Source: CAJMNU01 sp905214855
GTDB taxonomy: Bacteria; Bacillota; Clostridia; Lachnospirales; Lachnospiraceae
DNA: 64,000 nt
Reading direction: 5' to 3'
Assembly (NCBI GenBank): GCA_937890595.1
Contig: CALADM010000027.1
Location: 4,019 to 68,018, forward strand
The first letter of the stretch is position 1; every line of letters starts with the position of its first letter. The notes beneath the pieces were generated by a model. It did not search any database, was not told where the DNA came from, and saw nothing but the letters and a program-made list of their open reading frames with translations. This document shows, piece by piece, positions 35,881 to 44,168 of this stretch. Made by a program: the position numbers and the translations under genes.

Positions 35881-37814
35881 TGAAATCCTACAACTCAAAA
35901 TTCAAACGTTTTTTTGAAGATTTTTACCTTGTTCTGGTACTCATCTTCCTGTATGCTCCCATTGCTACCATGATGGTACTCTCCTTTAATACATCAAAAT
36001 CACGTACTCAATGGGGAGGCTTTACATTAGACTGGTATGCAAAAATGTTTGAGAGTTCTGCTATAACAGAGGCACTCTATAACACACTGCTTATCGCATT
36101 TTTATCTGCTGCCATTGCTACCTTGATCGGTACTGTCGCAGCACTTGGTATCAGCTCAATGAAGAAATTTCCACGTACCATCTTAATGGGAATCAACAAT
36201 CTTCCTATCTTAAACTCTGAGATCGTAACCGGAATTTCTTTGATGTTGGCATTTATCGCTTTTGGTATTTCTCTGGGATTCAAAACCATTTTGTTATCCC
36301 ATATCACATTCAATATTCCTTATGTCATTCTGAGTGTTATGCCAAAATTGCGTCAGACCAACAAATACACTTATGAAGCTGCAATGGATCTGGGTGCAGG
36401 TCCTATTAAAGCCTTTTTTAAGGTGGTATTTCCGGACATCATGCCCGGTGTACTCTCTGGCTTTTTAATGGCTTTCACCATGTCACTGGATGATTTTATC
36501 ATCACACATTTTACCAGAGGAGCCGGCATCAATACCCTTTCCACATTAATTTATAGTGAAGTGCGTCGGGGTATCAAACCTTCCATGTATGCCCTCTCCA
36601 CAGTCATTTTTATCACAGTACTGGCACTTCTTCTTATCACCAACTTCTCTCCGGAGAAACCTGTGGTATCAGGGAATACAGAAGAGACTGCATCCAAACA
36701 CCAGAAGAACCACCACAGACAGCAATTCAAAAAAGGTATGCTTGTTGCAGCAGCATTCTGTGTCGTTGCCACTGTTTGTTTTTCCACCTACAAACACTAT
36801 ATGATATCTAATTCTAACGAACTGTATGTGTATAACTGGGGTGAATATATCGATGAGAGTGTCATTGAGCAGTTTGAAGAAGAAACTGGAATCCATGTAA
36901 CATATGACCTGTTTGAAACCAATGAGGAAATGTATCCTATCATTGAAGCAGGAGCTGTACAGTACGATGTTGTCTGTCCTTCTGACTATATGATCCAGAA
37001 AATGGCTGAAAATAACCTTTTAGCAGAGATCAACTTTGACAATATCCCGAATCTTTCCTATATCAATCCAGAATATATAAAGCGTTCCAGAAGTTTCGAC
37101 CCACAAAACCTTTATTCTGTACCATATTGTTGGGGAACGGTAGGAATTCTTTATAACACCAGCCGTATTGAAGAACTTGGTGTACCTGCTCCAACCAAAT
37201 GGTCAGATCTTTGGGATCCCCATTATCAGGGAGAAATTCTTATGCAGGACAGTGTGCGTGATGCCTTTATGGTTGCCCTGAAATCTTTGGGATATTCCAT
37301 GAACACCACAGATACCACACAGCTTCAGGAGGCAAAAAATCTTCTGATCGATCAGAAACCTCTGGTACAAGCCTATGTCATTGATCAGGTTCGTGACAAA
37401 ATGATAGGCGGTGAGGCAGCTGTTGGTGTCATCTATTCTGGTGAGATGCTCTATATACAGGAAGAAGTTGAAAATCTGGGATTGGATTATTCTCTGGAAT
37501 ATGTGATCCCTGAAGAGGGAACGAACATCTGGATCGATTCTTGGGTAATTCCAGCAAACGCAAAAAACAAGGAAAATGCAGAAAAATGGATCAATTTCCT
37601 CTGCCGTCCAGATATTGCCAAGAAAAACTTTGAGTACATCACATACCCAACACCAAATCAGGGCGCATATGATCTTCTTGATCCAGAACTCCAGAACAAT
37701 CTTGCTTTGTTCCCAGACATCAGCAAACTCCAGACTTCTGAAGTCTTCCAATACCTTGGAGACGATGCTGACCAAGTCTACAATGCATTCTGGAAAGAAG
37801 TAAAGGCAAAATAA
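35880..37814 (+). CDS. potCD: Fused permease PotC and polyamine-binding protein PotD
   Basis: A 644-residue fusion. Residues 1-258 are the PotC permease with about six membrane segments and the docking loop EAAMDLGAGPIKAFFKVVFP (167-186). A polar, His/Lys-rich linker follows (about 258-285). A further membrane segment (about 287-304), in the place of a signal peptide, leads into the PotD binding protein (about 313-644), which begins ELYVYNWGEYID. With the C-terminus of PotC inside, the extra segment would put PotD outside, tethered beside the channel. The reading frame is open throughout, so it is not a sequencing merge of two frames. Known PotD residues such as the Trp/Tyr in NWGEYI are kept. 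Such fusions occur in some Firmicutes. Terminator at 37855-37904. Confidence 0.93.
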   Translation: MKSYNSKFKRFFEDFYLVLVLIFLYAPIATMMVLSFNTSKSRTQWGGFTLDWYAKMFESSAITEALYNTLLIAFLSAAIATLIGTVAALGISSMKKFPRTILMGINNLPILNSEIVTGISLMLAFIAFGISLGFKTILLSHITFNIPYVILSVMPKLRQTNKYTYEAAMDLGAGPIKAFFKVVFPDIMPGVLSGFLMAFTMSLDDFIITHFTRGAGINTLSTLIYSEVRRGIKPSMYALSTVIFITVLALLLITNFSPEKPVVSGNTEETASKHQKNHHRQQFKKGMLVAAAFCVVATVCFSTYKHYMISNSNELYVYNWGEYIDESVIEQFEEETGIHVTYDLFETNEEMYPIIEAGAVQYDVVCPSDYMIQKMAENNLLAEINFDNIPNLSYINPEYIKRSRSFDPQNLYSVPYCWGTVGILYNTSRIEELGVPAPTKWSDLWDPHYQGEILMQDSVRDAFMVALKSLGYSMNTTDTTQLQEAKNLLIDQKPLVQAYVIDQVRDKMIGGEAAVGVIYSGEMLYIQEEVENLGLDYSLEYVIPEEGTNIWIDSWVIPANAKNKENAEKWINFLCRPDIAKKNFEYITYPTPNQGAYDLLDPELQNNLALFPDISKLQTSEVFQYLGDDADQVYNAFWKEVKAK

Positions 37815-37854
37815 TCCTTTATCCACAATCATATGAAATCTATACAAATACACT

Positions 37855-37904
37855 AGAAAAGAGTGCAGGATCAAAAACACATCTGATCTTACACTCTTTT
37901 CTCT
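37855..37904. terminator. Terminator between pot operon and rhaT-like gene
   Basis: AAAAGAGTG pairs with CACTCTTTT, extended by GATC with GATC inside. A- and T-runs flank both sides, suiting the converging genes. Confidence 0.8.
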
Positions 37905-37966
37905 TGCATAAAAACTATTATAAAAACTATTTTTTAATATCTATTCTTTTCTTTCTATAATTTACA

Positions 37967-38932
37967 CTATACAACCGCCAAAAATGCCCATGAAAAAATC
38001 ATCACTACATTTCCCAAAAATACATAACGCAATGCTTTTCCTGAATTTTTCCACTCTCCTGACGCAATTCCCCATAAATTAGAAATGATCAATGCTAAGG
38101 CATTAAAGATCACCCATCCTGTCACGGTTGCACTTTCTCCTGCCTGACAGGTAAAAATGCCATAAAGGCAGAGTGCCGCATACCATATGATCGCTGTGAC
38201 AAAGAGTTTTGCCGTTGTCATCCATGCTTCTGCCTGCGGCAAACCACGCATCATCTTGTTTTTCTTAATCTGTGGCAGACAGTAGCATGTGGCAGCCATA
38301 GAACCTCCAAAAATCACAAGAAGCCATGATGCTGCTGAAATTCCGATATCTCCGATCCCTAATTCTTGCATTGCCGCATTCATATTTCTTCCATATCCAA
38401 ATCCAAGATTCATTAATGCAGAGCCGATACCAGAACAAACTGCAAACCACATTCCCTTTTTCATATGATTTCCGTTCTGTCCACGTTCCCGTATCCTTCC
38501 TCCAACAGTGATCAGGATGATACCTGCTGCGCTCAACAAAAGCCCAACAAGTAAACTTCCCACATTCATTTCCTGTGCCATATCAGGATGCACCAGAATC
38601 GGGAACAAAGCACCCCCTATAATGGAGATTCCCATAGAGATACCATACAGAAGTGCCATTCCCAAAAGGTCAATTCCCTTTGTAAAATAAATGGCGGAGA
38701 TCCCCCACATGACACCACACAATAATACAACCGCTGCCTCACCGGGGTATTTCAAATAGACTGAAATACTCCCTGGTGCCTGCATCCATGTCCATCCGAT
38801 TGCAATACAAAGGCAAAATATATTATAAATCTGCCAAAATAATGCCCATCCGAAAGGTTTATACTTTTTATATCCCAGTCCAAAACTCCCCTGACAGATT
38901 CCCGCCAGCAATAAAATAATCCCATTCTGCAT
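37967..38932 (-). CDS. RhaT-like sugar transporter
   Basis: A 321-residue membrane protein with about ten membrane segments. Its start (LLLAGICQGSFGLGYKKYKPFGWALFW) and phrases such as GVMWGISAIYFTKGIDLLG resemble the L-rhamnose-proton symporter RhaT. It lies 71 bp after the GH95 glycosidase gene on the same strand, so it probably imports the released sugar (fucose, galactose or rhamnose). AAGGCG lies five bases before the ATG. The ligand is inferred from the family and the neighbour. Confidence 0.8.
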   Translation of the reverse strand: MQNGIILLLAGICQGSFGLGYKKYKPFGWALFWQIYNIFCLCIAIGWTWMQAPGSISVYLKYPGEAAVVLLCGVMWGISAIYFTKGIDLLGMALLYGISMGISIIGGALFPILVHPDMAQEMNVGSLLVGLLLSAAGIILITVGGRIRERGQNGNHMKKGMWFAVCSGIGSALMNLGFGYGRNMNAAMQELGIGDIGISAASWLLVIFGGSMAATCYCLPQIKKNKMMRGLPQAEAWMTTAKLFVTAIIWYAALCLYGIFTCQAGESATVTGWVIFNALALIISNLWGIASGEWKNSGKALRYVFLGNVVMIFSWAFLAVV

Positions 38933-39003
38933 CGTTACGCCTTTTCATCTTTCCAATCTCAATGTCTTTCATCTATCTCTTTTATCGTTGTCTACATACC
39001 ACA

Positions 39004-41232
39004 TCAGACAAGTGCCAACTCACTGTGTGCCTGCATGCTCACTTCTTTCCACTCTCCATTACACTGCACACGAAGGCTTTGTGCCTTTTCTCCTGTCTTT
39101 ATCACGGCATGGACTACCTGACCGTCCTGCCAGTCAATAGACACTTCTGCATCAGATAAAATGCGTACTCCATAGATATGACCACTGTTCCATTCTTTTG
39201 GAAGTGCAGGAAGAAGTTTCAGGATTCCTGGCTCTGCATGTACCAACATTTCTACGATTCCGGCTGCTGCTCCCATATTTCCGTCAATCTGGAAAACACA
39301 CCCATTCCTTTTTGGATGCGTGTCCATAAGATTCAAAGAAGTGGACTCTCTTAATAGTTTCAAAATACACTGATATGCTCCCTCTCCATCTTCCAGACGT
39401 GCATACATACAGATCATCCATGCACAGCTCCAGCCTGTATAACCACCTCCATTTTCCAGTCGGTGTTCCAGTGTGCGCTTTGCTGCTTCCATATATTTTG
39501 GTGTGCGTTCCCATGTGATCTGATTTGATGGATACAAAGCATACAAGTGGGAAATATGTCTATGCCCTGGTTCTTTTTCACCATAATCCTCTCTCCACTC
39601 CTGAAGCTGTCCATAACTTCCGATTTTCATTTTTGGAAGTTTTGTGAGTGCCATTTTTGCCCAATCTACCAATTCCCCCTCAATCTGTAAAACAGAGGAT
39701 GCCTCAATGTAATCCGTAAACAGATCATGCAAAATCTCGCTGTCCATAGTACATCCCGCACAGATACTGCTCATCTTACCTGATCGAGTGATAAATGTAT
39801 TTTCAGGTGAGACAGATGGACAGACGATCAGCTCTCCCTGATCTTCTATCATAAAGTCTTCAAAGAATCGCACTGCATCTTCCAGACACGGATACATGCG
39901 TGCCAGAAATGCCCGATCGTTGGTATATCTAAAATGAGTCAAAATATGCGTACAAAGCCAAGCTCCCCCTAAAACCCAATACGATGCTGGAAGATAAATA
40001 TCCTGCGGTGCAGTGTCTGCCCATACATCTGTATTATGGTGGGCAGTAAAGCCCCTGCATCCATACATGCGTCTTGCCGTCTCTTTTCCGCTTATCCTCA
40101 TCCTCTCGATCAAGCCAAACAGTGGTTCATGACATTCTGACAGATTGCAGCTTTCTGCTGGCCAATAGTTCATTTCTGTATTGATATTGATCGTATATTT
40201 GGAATCCCATGATGGCTGCATTTCTTCATTCCAGATTCCCTGAAGATTTAACGGCAAAGATCCCTGACGGCTTCCTGCGATCATCAGATAACGCCCAAAC
40301 TGATAATAACTCTCTGCCACCTTTGGATCATTTGGATGTTCCAGCAATCTCTCATGGAACGGCATTTCCTCATCCCCAAAAGATCCCTCCTCTGCATCCA
40401 GAACAAACTCCACTCTGTCAAACAGTTCTTTATAATCTTTCGTGTGGCGTTTGAAAAGCTGCACAAATCCCATCTTCTCTGCATCGGCTAATCTCTGCTG
40501 CACTGTTTTTTTCGGATTTTGCCCGTAAAAACTGGTTTCACCGGAAATGAAAAGCACAATTTCTTTACAATTCTTTACTACAAGATGTTCTCCGATTGCC
40601 GCAAGTGTTCCTCCTAATACCACAGCCGAAACCGCTGTACAAAACTCCACTCCATTTGGACCGGACTGTCCCTGCATATAAATGGTGTGATCCCCAACTC
40701 TTCCTGTCTCCTCATAAAACCTTGCTCTTTGCAGCAACACACTGAGTGAAAGTTCTTCTTCGCCCTCTGCCTTCATATGGACAACCATCACATGATCTGG
40801 ATATGAAGCAAAATATTCTTTTGAAACACTGCCTTTCTCTGTCTCAAAATATTCTGTTACCATCCCCTTCTGTAGGCACAGTTCTCTTCTGTACTTTTCC
40901 ACATAATCAGGTGCGTTCTGATAGGTGATCCACAGATCTCCCAATGTTTGGTATGGTCTCTGACTCTGTGGTGTTCCTGTAAACGCATACAGCAAGATCT
41001 CCTCCGCTTCCTGAAAACGTTCCTCCAGAATGAGTTGTCTGACCTTATCCAAGTTTTCCCTTGCATCTGGATTGATCCTGTCTACATGTCCGCCATAATA
41101 CAAACTGTCCAGATTCATCTGAATCCTTTCTTCCTGATATCCCCCGAATATCATTGCGCCCTGACGACCATTTCCAATAGGGTATGCCTGCATCCAGTCT
41201 TTTGCTGGCTGATTCTCCCAAATAACTCCCAT
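39004..41232 (-). CDS. GH95 family glycosidase (alpha-L-fucosidase-like)
   Basis: A 742-residue enzyme without signal peptide. AYPIGNGRQGAMIFGG (16-31) opens the N-terminal beta domain. The barrel carries NTEMNYWPAESCNLSECHEP, then HHNTDVWADTAP and GHRHISHLYALYP, all typical of GH95, whose members remove alpha-1,2-L-fucose or L-galactose from glycans. Being cytoplasmic, it would act on imported oligosaccharides. The ATG at 41232 is chosen for AAGGAG seven bases upstream; the reading at 41274 has no site. It is divergent from an AraC-cupin regulator and followed by a RhaT-like transporter, a small sugar-use locus. Confidence 0.88.
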   Translation of the reverse strand: MGVIWENQPAKDWMQAYPIGNGRQGAMIFGGYQEERIQMNLDSLYYGGHVDRINPDARENLDKVRQLILEERFQEAEEILLYAFTGTPQSQRPYQTLGDLWITYQNAPDYVEKYRRELCLQKGMVTEYFETEKGSVSKEYFASYPDHVMVVHMKAEGEEELSLSVLLQRARFYEETGRVGDHTIYMQGQSGPNGVEFCTAVSAVVLGGTLAAIGEHLVVKNCKEIVLFISGETSFYGQNPKKTVQQRLADAEKMGFVQLFKRHTKDYKELFDRVEFVLDAEEGSFGDEEMPFHERLLEHPNDPKVAESYYQFGRYLMIAGSRQGSLPLNLQGIWNEEMQPSWDSKYTININTEMNYWPAESCNLSECHEPLFGLIERMRISGKETARRMYGCRGFTAHHNTDVWADTAPQDIYLPASYWVLGGAWLCTHILTHFRYTNDRAFLARMYPCLEDAVRFFEDFMIEDQGELIVCPSVSPENTFITRSGKMSSICAGCTMDSEILHDLFTDYIEASSVLQIEGELVDWAKMALTKLPKMKIGSYGQLQEWREDYGEKEPGHRHISHLYALYPSNQITWERTPKYMEAAKRTLEHRLENGGGYTGWSCAWMICMYARLEDGEGAYQCILKLLRESTSLNLMDTHPKRNGCVFQIDGNMGAAAGIVEMLVHAEPGILKLLPALPKEWNSGHIYGVRILSDAEVSIDWQDGQVVHAVIKTGEKAQSLRVQCNGEWKEVSMQAHSELALV

Positions 41233-41288
41233 ATTCATTCTCCTTTTCCCACTTTTACAGAGATTTTCCCACATACGTTCTTAACCTC

Positions 41289-41318
41289 ATTATACGAAAA
41301 ACGCTTCTGCTTTGTTAG
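41289..41318 (-). promoter_or_regulatory. Promoter of the GH95-rhaT-like operon
   Basis: On the minus strand CTAACA (41313-41318) and TATAAT (41289-41294) with an 18-bp spacer. The weak -35 fits a promoter needing an activator. Confidence 0.6.
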
Positions 41319-41368
41319 AGGATTTTTTGACATTTCGATACATTTTATGTCGCATTTTTGCAGATTTC

Positions 41369-41397
41369 TTGTATCTTTTCAAGCCACATGCTATCAT
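41369..41397 (+). promoter_or_regulatory. Promoter of the AraC-cupin regulator gene
   Basis: TTGTAT (41369-41374) and TATCAT (41392-41397) with a 17-bp spacer. Upstream, GACAT (41330-41334) and ATGTC (41347-41351) form a spaced inverted repeat that could be an operator. Confidence 0.6.
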
Positions 41398-41432
41398 AAA
41401 GAAAAACACTTTCTATGACAGGAGATTTTAGC

Positions 41433-42374
41433 ATGCGGCTTGGACACGCCCTCATCAACCTATCTTTTTTGTTAGAAAAGACTCAGATCACTGCTGAACG
41501 TATTGTGATTGATCTTTTGGAAACTCCCATTCCATCCCACAGCCACGGCAATGGCTGTTTTGAACTGCATTATGTGATTTCCGGAACCGGAACGGTTACA
41601 CTTCAGGATATTCCCTATCCATTGTCTCCGCAAACCTTTTATATTACTGGTCCTCATGTTACACATGCACAGTATCCCAATCCCAATGCCCCTGTCACAG
41701 AATACTGTATGTATATTAAAGCAGCTTTGGATGATGTTTCTTTCCTTTCTGATTCTGATTTCTGTATGCATACCTTTTTACAGACTGCATCCTATCACAG
41801 TGAGCAATCTGAGTTTCTTGGCAACTTTTTAATCCGCATTTTTCAGGAAGCCAGACAGCAGCTCCCTGGATATCGGATCATTGTGGAATCCAAGGTTAAA
41901 GAACTGCTAGTTTTATTGGGACGTGCCTACTCTCTTCCGCAAAAACACCTTACATCTGACATACATAATGAAGACCATGAACGGATAGGAGAAGAATACC
42001 TTAATCATACTGGTTTTTCCTCTTACCTCCACAGTACAGATTATGAACATGCAACAGCGGACAAAACCGCCATCATCATGGATGAATATTTTCTTTTCGA
42101 ATACAAAACTGCTTCTCTGGAAACGCTGTCCTGCCGCCTGAACCTCAGCTGCCGACAGACGGAGCGGCTGATTTGGCAATATTATGGCAAAACATTTCAG
42201 CAAAAAAAGACCGATGCCAGAATGGCTGCTGCTGCCATTCTTCTGCATCAGCCTTATAAGATCACACAGATTGCAGAAAAACTGGGATATGGTTCTATTG
42301 AACACTTCTCCTCTGCATTCCGCCACTATTATCAGATCAGTCCATCTGCCTATCGCAAACAGTTTTCTGAATAA
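41433..42374 (+). CDS. AraC-family regulator with cupin sensor
   Basis: A 313-residue transcription factor. The N-terminal half is a cupin arm (PIPSHSHGNGCFELHYVISG) that binds a small ligand, usually a sugar; the C-terminal 100 residues are the AraC double helix-turn-helix (LSCRQTERLIWQYYGKTFQQ, then LGYGSIEHFSSAFRHYYQIS). The ATG at 41433 follows CAGGAG. It is divergent from the GH95 gene and most likely activates the GH95-transporter operon when its sugar is present. Terminator at 42375-42415. Confidence 0.88.
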   Translation: MRLGHALINLSFLLEKTQITAERIVIDLLETPIPSHSHGNGCFELHYVISGTGTVTLQDIPYPLSPQTFYITGPHVTHAQYPNPNAPVTEYCMYIKAALDDVSFLSDSDFCMHTFLQTASYHSEQSEFLGNFLIRIFQEARQQLPGYRIIVESKVKELLVLLGRAYSLPQKHLTSDIHNEDHERIGEEYLNHTGFSSYLHSTDYEHATADKTAIIMDEYFLFEYKTASLETLSCRLNLSCRQTERLIWQYYGKTFQQKKTDARMAAAAILLHQPYKITQIAEKLGYGSIEHFSSAFRHYYQISPSAYRKQFSE

Positions 42375-42415
42375 AAAACGACTATGCAATCTGTTACTTT
42401 TTGCATAGCCGTTTT
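42375..42415 (+). terminator. Terminator after the AraC-cupin gene
   Basis: AAAACGACTATGCAA pairs with TTGCATAGCCGTTTT (one mismatch), then CATTC. It directly follows the stop codon. Confidence 0.8.
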
Positions 42416-42482
42416 CATTCTATCATTTATTTACTAGTTATTGTAAGTCTCTTGATACTTCCCTATATTATTCTGCTCTTTT

Positions 42483-42569
42483 TTATCTAAAACTCTCTTT
42501 TTTGTGGATGATCATGTAAAGATCATATGCTAAAATCCCGAGTGCAGCAGTGTACGCAAGTATTGTCAT
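42483..42569 (-). CDS. Possible 28-residue membrane peptide
   Basis: A small reading frame in an otherwise empty stretch. It encodes a hydrophobic segment beginning MTILAYTAALGILAYDLYMI and ends in a charged tail (HKKESFR), like a single-pass small membrane protein. AGAGGCG lies about eight bases before the ATG, and a TATAAT lies about 50 bp farther up on the minus strand (near 42621-42626). GGCGCT occurs both at the start of the presumed transcript and in the binding site. It is downstream of uraA on the same strand, but 160 bp away. It could be a chance frame. Confidence 0.4.
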   Translation of the reverse strand: MTILAYTAALGILAYDLYMIIHKKESFR

Positions 42570-42731
42570 ATATCAGCGCCTCTTTTCTTTTTTTGATAAC
42601 CTTATTGTAGCGCCTTTCCATTATATGCACAATCCGCAAATCGTATAATGTTTTTATATGGTATTTACTTTTTTTTGCTATAATATACAATATTTTTTAG
42701 ATTACCTAAATATTTTTGGTTTTCCTGTTTT

Positions 42732-43985
42732 TTACTGGTCATTTGTCCATTTCATCTTATCTAAGAAATGGAAAATCAAACTCAAAATCATTCCTACTAC
42801 ACAGGCAAGTACCATACCGGTCAACTGGATATCTCCAATCTGCACAGAAATACCAGAAAGCCCTGTCACGAAAATAACTGCCGTCAATGCCTGATTTCTG
42901 TTTTTACTAAAATCTACCTTAGAATCCACCAGAATACGAAGACCAGATGTTCCGATCATTCCATATAATAAGAAGGAAATACCACCGATTACCGGACCCG
43001 GTATGGTACTGATCAATGTAGTAAGTTTTCCGATAAAGGAACATGCGATAGAGAGGATCGCTGCCCCCGCAATAACCTGTACACTATACACTCTGGTAAC
43101 TGCCATAACACCAATATTCTCACCATATGTGGTTGTCGGCACAGACCCAATCAATCCAGAAAGCATGGTGGAGAAATTGTCTCCAAATAAGGAACGGTGC
43201 AGTCCTGGTTCTTTCAAAAGATCACGACCTATGATCTTACTGGTCACAACCTGATGACCAATATGCTCCGATGTAATAACCAGAATCACGGGCAGAATGA
43301 TCAAAATGGCATCCAGACTAAACTTAGGAGCAGAGAAATTTGGCATTGCAAAGAAACTGGCTTTTGCCACTTCACTGAAATCTACAAGTCCACAGGCAAT
43401 GGCTGACACATATCCTGCGATCACTGCGATCAAAATTGGAATGACAGATAAAAATCCTCTAAATAAAATCGAACCAAAGACAGCAGTTCCCAGTGTTACA
43501 AGGAACACGATCACATTTTCAGGCTGTACACTGTCTCCCAATAACCCTGCATTATTTGCAGCTGTACCGGAAAGTTCCAGACCGATCAAAGCTACAACAG
43601 GTCCCATTGCTGCTGGCGGAAGCACAATATCGATCCAGTTTGAACCAAATTTATAGATCACTGCTGCCAGAATACAACCCAAAAAACCTACTGCCACAAA
43701 ACCACCTAATGCATACTCATATCCAAACTTTGCGATCACGATACTTGCTGGTGCAAGAAACGCAAAACTAGATCCCAGATATGCTGGTGCTTTTCCCTTT
43801 GTCACTACCATAAAGATCAATGTTCCAACACCGTTCATAAACAGTACGATCGCTGGATTAATACCAAATATAAATGGTACCAGCACAGATGCGCCAAACA
43901 TGGCAAACATATGCTGAACACTGAGCGGAATCAAAAGTTTTGCTGGGACTTTTTCTTCCACCTGAATAATCCTTCGCTTTTCCAT
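42732..43985 (-). CDS. uraA: Uracil/nucleobase permease (UraA/NCS2 family)
   Basis: A 417-residue membrane protein with the expected 12-14 segments. It belongs to the NCS2 family of proton-nucleobase symporters. LIPLSVQHMFAMFGASVLVP at the N-terminus and the signature SVPTTTYGENIGVMAVTRVY, with Glu and Asn in the binding site, point to uracil rather than xanthine. GGAGG lies six bases before the ATG. No PyrR-type attenuator was recognised in the leader. The terminator of the lyase gene lies just upstream. Confidence 0.92.
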   Translation of the reverse strand: MEKRRIIQVEEKVPAKLLIPLSVQHMFAMFGASVLVPFIFGINPAIVLFMNGVGTLIFMVVTKGKAPAYLGSSFAFLAPASIVIAKFGYEYALGGFVAVGFLGCILAAVIYKFGSNWIDIVLPPAAMGPVVALIGLELSGTAANNAGLLGDSVQPENVIVFLVTLGTAVFGSILFRGFLSVIPILIAVIAGYVSAIACGLVDFSEVAKASFFAMPNFSAPKFSLDAILIILPVILVITSEHIGHQVVTSKIIGRDLLKEPGLHRSLFGDNFSTMLSGLIGSVPTTTYGENIGVMAVTRVYSVQVIAGAAILSIACSFIGKLTTLISTIPGPVIGGISFLLYGMIGTSGLRILVDSKVDFSKNRNQALTAVIFVTGLSGISVQIGDIQLTGMVLACVVGMILSLIFHFLDKMKWTNDQ

Positions 43986-44064
43986 ATCAAACCTCCACTT
44001 TTTCTTTTGCCTTTATATGGCATCTTTCTTCCAAAAGAGAATACCATTTCCGCTTTCTAATAGC

Positions 44065-44143
44065 AAGATTTTTTTACAGTAAAAAATCTTATGGATATCA
44101 TATTCCGACTTTTACATCGGATTTTTCCAATATCCATAAGATT
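44065..44143 (-). terminator. Terminator of the lyase gene, with overlapping hairpins
   Basis: AATCTTATGGATAT (44085-44098) and ATATCCATAAGATT (44130-44143) form a perfect 14-bp stem, followed on the minus strand by TTTTTT. A second 10-bp hairpin (AAGATTTTTT with AAAAAATCTT, 44065-44090) shares six to ten bases with it, so the two cannot form together. Confidence 0.8.
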
Positions 44144-44168
44144 TTCCTGATTTATTTTTTATGTTATC

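Noticed and set aside
35880..37814. Possible sequencing error joining potC and potD
   Set aside because: The linker region is open, in frame and has sensible linker composition and a membrane segment in the right place, so a real fusion is more likely.
37203..37880. Minus-strand frame of 225 codons opposite the PotD part
   Set aside because: Composition is Phe/Cys/Ile-rich with no recognisable motif; the PotD frame is certain.
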